Shown here: positions 1 through 6,207 of the stretch, piece after piece | How the letters are laid out: every line of letters begins with the position of its first letter | Numbering within the stretch: position 1 is the stretch's first letter | NCBI RefSeq assembly: GCF_003344345.1 | Contig: NZ_QPIP01000069.1 | Span: 1 to 7,035, forward strand | DNA length: 7,035 nt | Reading direction: 5' to 3' | Source: Wolbachia endosymbiont of Cylisticus convexus | GTDB lineage: Bacteria > Pseudomonadota > Alphaproteobacteria > Rickettsiales > Anaplasmataceae | Translations under genes and position numbers: made by a program | The notes under the pieces: model-generated | Databases searched by the model: none | Told to the model about the DNA's origin: nothing | Seen by the model: only the letters and a program-made list of their open reading frames with translations

Positions 1-2
1 AT

Positions 3-548
3 GCTCTCTCTAAGCTTAAAGGCATAGGTGATGCAATGTTTCGTGATGGTGATGTTATAACAGGAAGCAATTGTATTATAGATAGAGAAACTGGTAAAGT
101 TACGCTTGAATCAGGAAAAATCTATCTGCGTGGAGCAGTTAGAAAAGTCGAAAAAGAAGAGTTTGTTATTCCACTGAGTACCACAGTGCGTATAGGCGTT
201 TATTACGTAGAATCTACGATTACAGAACTTGAGGATGAAAATCTTCGTGATCCTGCAGTTGGTACACGTAATTATCAAGAAGTAGGGGCAGCAAGGCTTA
301 AAGTTTCCACCACTTGGAGTTATCAAGCTGAGGGTGTGACTACTAATGCTTCAGGAGAATTTTATCCAATTTATAACATTGAAAATGGAGTATTGATAGA
401 ACATTCACCGCCACCACAAGCAAACATAGTAACTACCGCTCTTGCTCGTTATGACAAAGAAGCCAATGGTTCTTATGTTGTAAATGGACTTGAAGTAATG
501 TGTTTGCAGAGAGAAGAAGGAGACGAAAAGGGGAAAAAATATTTGTGA
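3..548 (+). CDS. DUF4815-type phage tail protein, N-terminal fragment (5' partial, frameshifted)
   Basis: The frame is already open at the window start, reading ALSKLKGIGDA before the first ATG at 36, so the true start lies upstream and that ATG is probably internal. The visible 181 codons include RDGDVITG and a stretch on cell-envelope-independent structural themes: short beta strands, many Thr/Val/Glu residues, no signal peptide and no membrane segment. I recognise this as the front half of the DUF4815 family, found in tail or appendage proteins of tailed phages, including prophage WO; exact function is unknown. The frame ends at TGA 546-548, directly after an A6 run. The residues needed to continue the protein (IFVINEG) are encoded in the -1 frame at once, so this is a broken gene and not a natural C-terminus. 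Family assignment is from memory, not from a search. Confidence 0.8.
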   Translation, partial: ALSKLKGIGDAMFRDGDVITGSNCIIDRETGKVTLESGKIYLRGAVRKVEKEEFVIPLSTTVRIGVYYVESTITELEDENLRDPAVGTRNYQEVGAARLKVSTTWSYQAEGVTTNASGEFYPIYNIENGVLIEHSPPPQANIVTTALARYDKEANGSYVVNGLEVMCLQREEGDEKGKKYL

Positions 549-1816
549 TTAATGAGGGCAAAGCTCATGTTGATGGTTATGAGATTGAGTTACCTCACAG
601 TATTCGTGTTTCTTTTGATCAAGATCCAGATATAAAAGCAGTTGAATCAGAACCACATACTTTTCAGCCAAATAGCCAAAGAGTAATGGAACTAAAAGTT
701 AATGATTTTCCAATTAATGAAATCAAAAAAGTAGATATCACTGTTCAGAAAACCATTACTGTTACCCATGGTTCATACTCTGGAGTTGTAGATCCGATAC
801 CTGACTCTGCAGTGCTAGAAATTATCCAGATTAAACAAGGCAATGTTATTTATGAAAATAGTATAGATTACAAATTAAACGCAGGAAACGTTGATTGGTC
901 ATTACCTGGCAAAGAACCAGCTCCTGGGAGTAGTTACCTGATAACCTACCGCTGTCGCACTCATGTAAGCCCTGAAGATATAAATGAAGAGGGATGTAAA
1001 GTAAGAGGTGCAGTTGATAACAGCTTGGTTCTGATTGATTACACCTGGAAAATGCCCCGCTTTGATTTAATTACTATCGATAGCAAAGGAGTAGTAAGAA
1101 GAATAAAAGGCATAGCTCACCCTTGGCGACCATCGATGCCTAAAGCACCTAGCGGACAACTTTTGCTCTGCTACATTCATCAGACGTGGAAAAAAGGCGA
1201 AGGGGTAAAAATAGTGAATAATGCTATTCATGCTGTACCGATGAATGAGCTTGAAGCAATGAAAAAAGGAATAAATGATCTTTATGCGCTGGTTGCAGAG
1301 GAACGTCTACGCAGTGATGCAAATTCAAGGGATCCGACAGCCAAAAAAGGAGTATTTGTTGATCCCTTCTTTGATGATGATATGCGTGATCAAGGAATTG
1401 TTCAGTTTGCAGCAATAGTAAACAAGGAACTAATTTTGCCGATAGACGTGGAAATTATTGATGTTGAAAGAGGTAAAGAACCTTATCTTTTACCTTATAA
1501 ACTTGAGCCGGTACTGGAGCAGCTTTTACAGACCAAAGAGATGAAGATAAATCCTTATCAGGCATTTGATCCGATACCTGCAAAAGTTACAATCACCAAG
1601 AATACAGATCACTGGACAGAGGTAAAGACAGTGTGGAAAAGTCCAGTGACGAGAGAATTTAATACTAGAGAAACAACAGAGCTTCTGTCAAGTAGTACGC
1701 ATGAAGCTGAATTTATGAGAGAAGCAGTACAAGATTTTGAGATTGAAGGTTTTGAGCCAAATGAGAAGCTTAAAGAGATAAAATTTGATGGCATTTCTAT
1801 TACACCTATAGCATAG
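500..1816 (+). CDS. DUF4815-type phage tail protein, C-terminal fragment (downstream of frameshift)
   Basis: This frame carries the rest of the DUF4815 protein. The listed GTG at 500 is only the first possible start: residues 1-13 are Arg-rich out-of-frame translation, and family-like sequence begins around 540 with IFVINEGKAHVDGYEIELP. A GTG at 545 preceded by AAGGGG is another possible restart. Recognisable landmarks are FDLITIDSKGVVRRIKGIAH, the acidic run DPFFDDDMRDQG, LLPYKLEPVLEQ, MKINPYQAFDPIPAKVTIT and W-SPVTREF, which are typical of the family's C-terminal half. The protein ends at TAG 1814-1816, ten bases before the next gene. Full length would need a -1 shift at 534-539, by a DNA indel, transcript slippage or ribosomal frameshifting. 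It probably forms part of the distal tail or fibre network. If translation does not bridge the shift, this half is likely not made. Confidence 0.78.
   Translation: MFAERRRRRKGEKIFVINEGKAHVDGYEIELPHSIRVSFDQDPDIKAVESEPHTFQPNSQRVMELKVNDFPINEIKKVDITVQKTITVTHGSYSGVVDPIPDSAVLEIIQIKQGNVIYENSIDYKLNAGNVDWSLPGKEPAPGSSYLITYRCRTHVSPEDINEEGCKVRGAVDNSLVLIDYTWKMPRFDLITIDSKGVVRRIKGIAHPWRPSMPKAPSGQLLLCYIHQTWKKGEGVKIVNNAIHAVPMNELEAMKKGINDLYALVAEERLRSDANSRDPTAKKGVFVDPFFDDDMRDQGIVQFAAIVNKELILPIDVEIIDVERGKEPYLLPYKLEPVLEQLLQTKEMKINPYQAFDPIPAKVTITKNTDHWTEVKTVWKSPVTREFNTRETTELLSSSTHEAEFMREAVQDFEIEGFEPNEKLKEIKFDGISITPIA
530..548 (+). other. Frameshift site at G4-A6 run inside the DUF4815 gene
   Basis: The upstream frame reads AAG GGG AAA AAA TAT TTG TGA. 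Adding one A to the A6 run (534-539), or a -1 slip on it, gives AAG GGG AAA AAA ATA TTT GTG ATT and joins the two halves without loss. The two open frames overlap from at least 500 to 548, and the homopolymer is the obvious slip point. It is not a classical X XXY YYZ heptamer in the upstream frame, because the P-site AAA would re-pair with GAA. A one-base deletion, real or a sequencing error, is therefore more likely than programmed frameshifting. Confidence 0.75.
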
Positions 1817-1823
1817 AGGAAAG
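1815..1823 (+). promoter_or_regulatory. Shine-Dalgarno site supporting the GTG start at 1827
   Basis: The purine run AGAGGAAAG contains AGAGGA with GGA six bases ahead of GTG 1827-1829. It overlaps the stop codon of the upstream DUF4815 frame. This fits translational coupling and is the main reason for accepting a GTG start here. Confidence 0.5.
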
Positions 1824-1826
1824 AAA

Positions 1827-3011
1827 GTGGAAGCTAACAACCAGGGAAAATTAAAGGGAAAGGTGAAGATACCGGCAAATATTCCAGCCGGTACTAAATT
1901 AGTGCAATTTTACGGGGATAAGGGAAGTTATGGAGAAGCAACTTATACTGGTAAAAAAACAATTACCATAGAGGAAAGAAGAAGAGTTATCGCAGCAAGA
2001 AGAGTTGATCCTTTAGCGCAAACATTTACTCTGAATGAGAGTAGGCACATAGGAGGTCTAGATTTATGGTTCACAAATAGCGGCAAAAAACGTGTTGTTG
2101 TGCAGATTAGAGAAACAGCAGTGGGAATGCCCTCGCAGACTGTCATTGCTGAAAGTTATATTGAGCCAAAAGATATAAAGATAGATGGCACAGCAACACG
2201 TATAGAGTGGTCACCAGTGTTTTGCCATGCAGAACAAGAGTATGCAATAGTGCTACTCACTGATGATGCAGATACTGCAGTAAAAATAGCAGAACTTGGC
2301 AAATATGATGCAGTAAATAGCCGCTGGGTAACGAGTCAGCCATATCAAGTAGGAGTATTAATGTCGTCTAGCAATGCAAGTACCTGGACTCCACATCAAA
2401 ATTTAGATTTAACGTTTCGATTACTAGCTGCAAAATTTAGCGAAGTTTCTCACATTATTGATCTGGGTAAAGTTACTGCAAATAATGTATCAGATTTAAT
2501 TGTTTTGACGAACGTCGAAAAAGTAGCATTTAATACTAATGTAGAATTTATCTTAACAGATGAAGAGGGAAGAGAAAACTTTTTGTCTAATAACTTGCCG
2601 CTTGCGCTGCGTGAAAGACTATCTGGAGAGCTAACGGTAAAAGCAAGCCTAAAAGGAGAGCGAGAAAAAAGTCCTGTTCTCTATCCTGGGTTACAGCTAG
2701 TTATGGGTAATCTTTCAGAGTCCGGAGATTATGTTACAAGAAGTATTACAGCAGGTTCTAACACTAAGATAACAATTACCTATGATGCGTTAATACCTGG
2801 CACTGCAGACATTAAAACTTATGTAGAGAAAAACGTGGGAGAATGGCAATTAGTAAATTTAACATCAGGAAAACCAATCGGAGAAAATTGGGTAGAGAGA
2901 GTCCACGTACTGACGAACTTTAATGCTAATGAGACAAGGATAAAATTGGTTTTAAGTGGAACGGTTGTTTATCGTCCTAAAGTCAAAAATCTACGAATCA
3001 TTGTCACATAG
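1827..3011 (+). CDS. Phage tail structural protein (appendage/fibre network), 394 aa, DPLAQTFTL motif
   Basis: The protein has three visible parts. Residues 1-60 are a Gly/Lys-rich linker with IPANIPAGTKLVQFYG and YTGKKTITIEE. Residues 61-205 form a conserved beta-rich domain marked by VDPLAQTFTL, GGLDLWFT, VVQIRET, EQEYAIVLLTDDAD, AELGKYDA and SSSNASTWTPHQNLDLTFRLL. Residues 206-394 are a further beta-rich region of lower familiarity. In related phages, as I recall them, this block follows the DUF4815 domain within one polypeptide, so this gene may be the detached C-terminal part of the protein encoded just upstream. Start GTG 1827 follows AGAGGAAAG. No signal peptide or membrane segment is seen. 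The likely role is a virion tail component near the fibres or baseplate; no enzymatic motif is visible. Whether the split from the upstream frame is natural or secondary cannot be settled here. Confidence 0.72.
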   Translation: MEANNQGKLKGKVKIPANIPAGTKLVQFYGDKGSYGEATYTGKKTITIEERRRVIAARRVDPLAQTFTLNESRHIGGLDLWFTNSGKKRVVVQIRETAVGMPSQTVIAESYIEPKDIKIDGTATRIEWSPVFCHAEQEYAIVLLTDDADTAVKIAELGKYDAVNSRWVTSQPYQVGVLMSSSNASTWTPHQNLDLTFRLLAAKFSEVSHIIDLGKVTANNVSDLIVLTNVEKVAFNTNVEFILTDEEGRENFLSNNLPLALRERLSGELTVKASLKGEREKSPVLYPGLQLVMGNLSESGDYVTRSITAGSNTKITITYDALIPGTADIKTYVEKNVGEWQLVNLTSGKPIGENWVERVHVLTNFNANETRIKLVLSGTVVYRPKVKNLRIIVT

Positions 3012-3015
3012 AAGA

Positions 3016-3201
3016 ATGTCAGATGATAAAACAAGCAGAGGATATCCTTTGCCGCATCCAGAGAACATAGCTGTAGAAGATGTAGTACGTATACGCAGAG
3101 CCATAGAAAAGATAGATGAAGATATGAGTGAAAGAGAAGGTGAACTTAAAAATAATTTTGAACGATTTAGATTTGAAACTTTTTTGAATTTTTGGGAATG
3201 A
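3016..3201 (+). CDS. Short tail-fibre N-terminal-like protein (61 aa), possibly detached from the tail fibre
   Basis: ATG 3016 lies five bases after the previous stop, and the frame encodes MSDDKTSRGYPLPHPENIA followed by a charged helix (EDVVRIRRAIEKIDEDM). The motif YPLPHPENI plus a helix is what I know as the N-terminal, particle-attached end of tail fibres in P2/Mu-like phages, usually leading straight into a long fibre. Here it stops after 61 residues at TGA 3199-3201. That stop overlaps ATG 3198 of the fibre gene as ATGA, in the -1 frame. One extra T in the T6 run at 3180-3185 would fuse both frames through ETFFEFLGMKEA. It is therefore either a small coupled gene or the cut-off head of the fibre. 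An ATG at 3016 is preferred over the upstream in-frame ATG at 2956, which lies inside the previous gene. Confidence 0.6.
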   Translation: MSDDKTSRGYPLPHPENIAVEDVVRIRRAIEKIDEDMSEREGELKNNFERFRFETFLNFWE

Positions 3202-4709
3202 AAGAAGCAATATACCAAAGGATAAAGGATTTAGCAGCAAACAGCACACCTGATCAACTGGCATATCTTGCAAAATCGCTGGAGTTGATAGCAGATAAAA
3301 AAGCTATTGCTGACATTGTGCAAATGACTAAAATAAAAGAAATAATTGATGTACTACAAAAGAGACTTAAGGATTTAGTAGCAAACAGCACTCCAGATCA
3401 GCTTGCATATCTTGCTAAAGCATTGGAATCAATAGTAGATAAGAGTGCAGTGTCTGAAATTGTATACATGACAGATGAAAAGTTGAAAGAACTCTTGAGC
3501 GCTGCAAGATCACATTTGAATGAGATAAATACCAATAAGGAAAATTCAATATCGGCGATAACTGAAGCAAAGACACAATCTGTCAATGAAATCAACACGC
3601 TAAAGACTAATTCCTTGAGTACTTTAAAAGCGTCATCAGATTCATACGTATCGCTACTTGACACGAGAAAGAATGCAAATATTGCAGCAATAAATAGCAT
3701 TAGTAACAGTCATAAAGATGGTCTTAAAGGTTTAGTAGAAGATTTTCGTGCTGTAAATGATGTGCCAGATGGTTCATCAATTATAGGAGAAATAGAAACT
3801 CGAGATGAGCAATTAAAAGCATCCCTTACAAACGAGATAAAAATTAGGGAAAGTCAGCTAAGAGCACTCACAACCAAATTCAACTCCATCAATGATGTGC
3901 CTAGCAGTTCATCAATTATGAAAGAAGTGAAAAAGAGGAATATGGTTGAACCTGGAGCATTACCTTTTTTATTTGGTGTACTAAGTAGAAAAAATAATTA
4001 CTTTGGCCACGGAACTTTTACAACTGAGCTTGGTCAGTGGAGTAGTGATGTAACAAAAACAGACTATATGCTACAACTACTAGCAGGTACTCACACATAT
4101 GATACAAGCTATGTTAGTTTTTATCGGCCAAGACAACTAAGTTTTATAGAGGGAAGTAAAGGAACATTTATTTACGGAGAGTTATGCACAAAAAGTTTTT
4201 CGGGTAGTTATGATGAGATATACTATTACCCATATGCTGCACTTGGAGTAGTATTTATAAAAAATACAACAAATGTGAACATAAATAAAACAATAGAATT
4301 TGTTGGATCATCATACTCTAGTACGGAGTATGGGGGTGCAGGACTATTTGTGGGAACACCAGATAATACCAATTCTAATAAATCAAGAATTTCAAGAATA
4401 ATATGGAAAAATGTTTACCAATACACGAGTTCTGATAGCAAATTAGCTGGATCTGGTAATGTGGAGATTCCAGCAGGAAAAACAGTTGCAATATTACTTT
4501 ACACATCATCTTACCTGTATTCCAGAACACAAGTTAGTCAAGGTATGCTTGCATCAAATTATGTACACAACTATGGTCAATTTATTCAGTGGGGGATTTA
4601 TAACATACGTAGCAATGTTCTAACTACAGGACTTGAAGTAGATGTGGAGAGAACGCTAAAAGCTTGGCAATGTCCAGGATTAGAACGAACTGATCAAATA
4701 TGGCAATGA
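3198..4709 (+). CDS. Phage tail fibre protein, repeat-rich shaft and beta-rich C-terminal head
   Basis: The 503-residue protein has a modular fibre layout. Near the N-terminus are two copies of a 48-residue unit containing ANSTPDQLAYLAK. Then follow about eight 11-residue units forming a probable coiled-coil shaft (3480-3743), a 45-residue unit repeated once in shortened form (NDVP..SSI, 3744-3941), and a C-terminal half rich in Tyr, Ser, Thr and Gly starting near VEPGALPFLFGVLS, including GHGTFTTELGQW. The last part is the likely receptor-binding or surface-contact head; no enzyme motif is visible. ATG 3198 is chosen because it overlaps the preceding stop as ATGA; a TTG at 3192 adds two residues. 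No good ribosome-binding site precedes either, consistent with translational coupling or with an originally fused gene. Fibre identity is inferred from repeats, composition, position between tail genes and the assembly-type gene that follows. Host receptor is unknown. Confidence 0.75.
   Translation: MKEAIYQRIKDLAANSTPDQLAYLAKSLELIADKKAIADIVQMTKIKEIIDVLQKRLKDLVANSTPDQLAYLAKALESIVDKSAVSEIVYMTDEKLKELLSAARSHLNEINTNKENSISAITEAKTQSVNEINTLKTNSLSTLKASSDSYVSLLDTRKNANIAAINSISNSHKDGLKGLVEDFRAVNDVPDGSSIIGEIETRDEQLKASLTNEIKIRESQLRALTTKFNSINDVPSSSSIMKEVKKRNMVEPGALPFLFGVLSRKNNYFGHGTFTTELGQWSSDVTKTDYMLQLLAGTHTYDTSYVSFYRPRQLSFIEGSKGTFIYGELCTKSFSGSYDEIYYYPYAALGVVFIKNTTNVNINKTIEFVGSSYSSTEYGGAGLFVGTPDNTNSNKSRISRIIWKNVYQYTSSDSKLAGSGNVEIPAGKTVAILLYTSSYLYSRTQVSQGMLASNYVHNYGQFIQWGIYNIRSNVLTTGLEVDVERTLKAWQCPGLERTDQIWQ
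3219..3494 (+). repeat. Tandem 48-codon repeat in tail fibre (two copies)
   Basis: Unit 1 (3219-3362) and unit 2 (3363-3494) are offset by exactly 144 bases. The best conserved part is KDL[A/V]ANSTPDQLAYLAK, with AAGGATTTAG at 3225 and again at 3369. The ends of the units (IADKKAIADIVQMT and IVDKSAVSEIVYMT) are related but diverged, so this is an old duplication kept in frame. Confidence 0.85.
3480..3743 (+). repeat. Eight-unit 11-residue (hendecad) repeat, probable fibre coiled coil
   Basis: From KLKELLSAARS the sequence can be written in 11-residue lines: HLNEINTNKEN, SISAITEAKTQ, SVNEINTLKTN, SLSTLKASSDS, YVSLLDTRKNA, NIAAINSISNS and HKDGLKGLVED. Position 5 is Ile or Leu in every line and position 2 is aliphatic in seven of eight. 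The phase is kept without indels. This suits a right-handed or nearly straight trimeric coiled coil; oligomer state is inferred. Confidence 0.7.
3744..3941 (+). repeat. 45-codon repeat in tail fibre, second copy shortened
   Basis: FRAVNDVPDGSSIIGEI at 3744 recurs as FNSINDVPSSSSIMKEV at 3879, an offset of 135 bases. The first unit also holds two related 15-residue subunits (EIETRDEQLKASLTN and EIKIRESQLRALTTK). The second copy breaks off after 21 residues, where the C-terminal head begins. Confidence 0.75.
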
Positions 4710-4716
4710 GGAGGAA
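4708..4716 (+). promoter_or_regulatory. Strong Shine-Dalgarno site for the GTG start at 4720
   Basis: GAGGAGGAA starts within the fibre gene's TGA stop and places GGAGG five bases before GTG 4720. It is the strongest ribosome-binding site among the tail genes here and supports the GTG start. Confidence 0.65.
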
Positions 4717-4719
4717 TTT

Positions 4720-5277
4720 GTGACTATTTATATACGTTTTGAAAACCACAAGCAGATTGAAACAACAACACTTGAAAACAAGCCAACAGGAAATGATTGG
4801 TATGAAGCGCCAAAGAATTTTGATTGGCAAAAAAGTTATTGTTTAACAGAAGGAGGAGAAATTGCTCAGCGTACTAAAGAAGATATACAAAAGGAGTTAC
4901 TGGATAATGCGAAGCTTTGTACATTTGATAGTATGCGTTTCTATTATGATAATCATACTCACCAATACGCAGGTCATTCTCACCAAAAAGCTAAATCTTA
5001 TGAGATTCAAGCGAAAGCCGCAAAAAGCATTCTAGCAGCACCAGAATCTATAGATGAAAAAGATGCAGAAATTATAGAGCCTTTAGCAAAAGTACGTGGT
5101 ATTACGGTTATTGAAATGGCAAGAATAATTGAGGAAAAAGTGAAAAAAGCAGTAAAAGCAATAATTAAATGTGAAGAATTGACGGATATAGCTGAAAGGG
5201 AAATCGGTGAAGCTAAAAATAAAGAAGAACTGCAAACTTTGCTAGATGATTGTAAACAAAAAATGCAAGAAAGTTAA
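4720..5277 (+). CDS. Hypothetical tail-module protein, possible tail-fibre assembly factor (185 aa)
   Basis: I do not recognise a named domain. The N-terminal 60 residues look like a small beta domain (TIYIRFENHKQIETTTLE, NDWYEAPKNFDW, then TEGGEIAQRTKEDIQKEL). That pattern, a short beta part followed by an instruction to a charged helix, resembles tail-fibre assembly chaperones such as Tfa/gp38-type proteins. The middle has a His-rich stretch (NHTHQYAGHSHQ), and residues 100-185 are strongly helical and Lys/Glu-rich. There is no signal peptide or membrane segment. Its place directly after the fibre gene, ten bases from its stop, is the usual slot for a fibre chaperone, and this position is the main support. 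It could instead be a minor virion protein. It ends at TAA 5275-5277; the 33-base gap to the sheath gene contains no clear terminator or promoter. Confidence 0.6.
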   Translation: MTIYIRFENHKQIETTTLENKPTGNDWYEAPKNFDWQKSYCLTEGGEIAQRTKEDIQKELLDNAKLCTFDSMRFYYDNHTHQYAGHSHQKAKSYEIQAKAAKSILAAPESIDEKDAEIIEPLAKVRGITVIEMARIIEEKVKKAVKAIIKCEELTDIAEREIGEAKNKEELQTLLDDCKQKMQES

Positions 5278-5310
5278 ATTCTTTTCAAAAATCAGCGTAC
5301 AAGAAAAAAA

Positions 5311-6189
5311 ATGACAGAACAATTTTTACATGGTGTAAATGTTATTGAGGTTACCTCAGGAGCAAGAACAGTACGCACAGCTAAATCATCAGTGATAGGA
5401 GTAATCGGTACTGCACCTGAAGCTGATGAGCAAAAGTTTCCGCTAAATAAACCAGTGTTAATTGCAGGAAGCTTAAAAGAAGCAGCAAAACTTGGAAGGA
5501 GTGGAACTCTTTTCTCAGCAGTAAACGGAATATTTTCCCAAATTGGTGCAACAGTAGTAGTTATTCGAGTTGAAGAAAGTGAAAACAGCGATCCAAAATT
5601 AAAAGAAGAAGAGACGCTGAAGAATATAATTGGCGGTGTTGATAAAGAGACTGGAGAGTATCAAGGGATTCAAGCATTCCTCAGTAGTGAAAGCATAGTT
5701 CATGTTGCTCCAAGAATACTCATTGCACCTCAATTTACTCACCAACTACCAGAAGATGGCAAAAATCCAGTAGTTGCAGCATTAATTTCTATAGCAGAAA
5801 AGCTGAGAAGCATAATAGTAGCAGATGGGCCAAATACTAATGATGAAGAAGTAATAAAATGGAGAAAAAGTGTAGGCAGCTCAAGAGTTTACGTAGTTGA
5901 TCCGTGGGTTAAGGTATTTATTGAAGGAAAAGAAGAAACTTTGCCATCTAGCCCATTTGTAGCTGGTTTAATAGCAAAAGTAGATAGCGAACAAGGATTT
6001 TGGCATTCGCCTTCAAACAAAGAGATAAATGGTATTGTTGGAACAAGCAGGCCTATTGATTTTACGCTCGGTAATATAAATTGTAGAGCAAACCACTTGA
6101 ATGAAAATGAGGTAACAACGATAATTCATCAAAATGGGGAATGTTCAAAAAAGTGTGTCAAACCGAAAAAAAGTAATAAATTGATATAA
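5311..6189 (+). pseudogene. Phage tail sheath protein (gpFI-like), C-terminus cut off by an IS
   Basis: The first 276 residues match the contractile tail sheath family of P2-like phages: HGVNVIEV near the start, SSVIGVIGTAPEAD, FPLNKPVLIAGS, GATVVVIRVEE, APQFTH, SRVYVVDPWVKV, SSPFVAGLIAKVDSEQGFW and GIVGTSRPIDF. The sheath polymer surrounds the inner tube and contracts to drive it through the host envelope. The expected next segment after NEVTTIIHQNG (typically FRLWGNRT and onward) is absent. Instead the frame runs into IS left-end sequence and adds 16 foreign residues (ECSKKCVKPKKSNKLI) before TAA 6187-6189. Family members are usually near 390 residues, so roughly 110 residues of the conserved C-terminal domain are missing. 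The start ATG 5311 has only a weak A-rich leader (AAGAAAAAAA). Loss of this region should prevent sheath assembly. Confidence 0.88.
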
Positions 6190-6207
6190 AAAAATGGAGG
6201 TTTGACA
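6156..6207 (+). promoter_or_regulatory. 9-bp inverted repeat in the IS leader spanning the transposase ribosome-binding site
   Basis: TGTCAAACC at 6156-6164 is the exact reverse complement of GGTTTGACA at 6199-6207, with a 34-base loop. The right arm takes up the last two bases of GGAGG (6196-6200) and ends right at ATG 6208. In RNA the stem could block ribosome access in transcripts that enter from the tail operon. The left arm lies in the likely terminal inverted repeat, so it may also, or instead, be a transposase contact site. Confidence 0.5.
6196..6200 (+). promoter_or_regulatory. Shine-Dalgarno site of the transposase gene
   Basis: GGAGG sits seven bases ahead of ATG 6208 and fixes the start of the transposase. 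No other in-frame start with a comparable site is nearby. Confidence 0.75.

Noticed and set aside
528..542. Programmed -1 ribosomal slippery site
   Set aside because: The run is not a good X XXY YYZ heptamer in the zero frame, and no obvious downstream stem was seen. A one-base indel is the simpler reading, although slippage is not excluded.
3398..3700. 100-residue minus-strand reading frame
   Set aside because: It lies fully inside the repeat-rich fibre gene, has hydrophobic low-complexity composition mirroring the sense codons, and has no neighbours on that strand.
5278..5310. Possible terminator or promoter between the assembly-type gene and the sheath gene
   Set aside because: The gap is only 33 bases, A/T-rich, with no GC stem followed by a T run and no paired -35/-10 boxes.
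6139..6189. The 16-residue Lys/Cys-rich tail of the sheath frame as a real protein segment
   Set aside because: It is encoded by the IS left end and ends at an IS stop codon, so it is a by-product of insertion.
6202..6207. TTGACA, a perfect -35-like hexamer just before the transposase ATG
   Set aside because: It is explained as the right arm of the inverted repeat, lies downstream of the ribosome-binding site, and a promoter there would start inside the coding region. No matching -10 at proper spacing was convincing.
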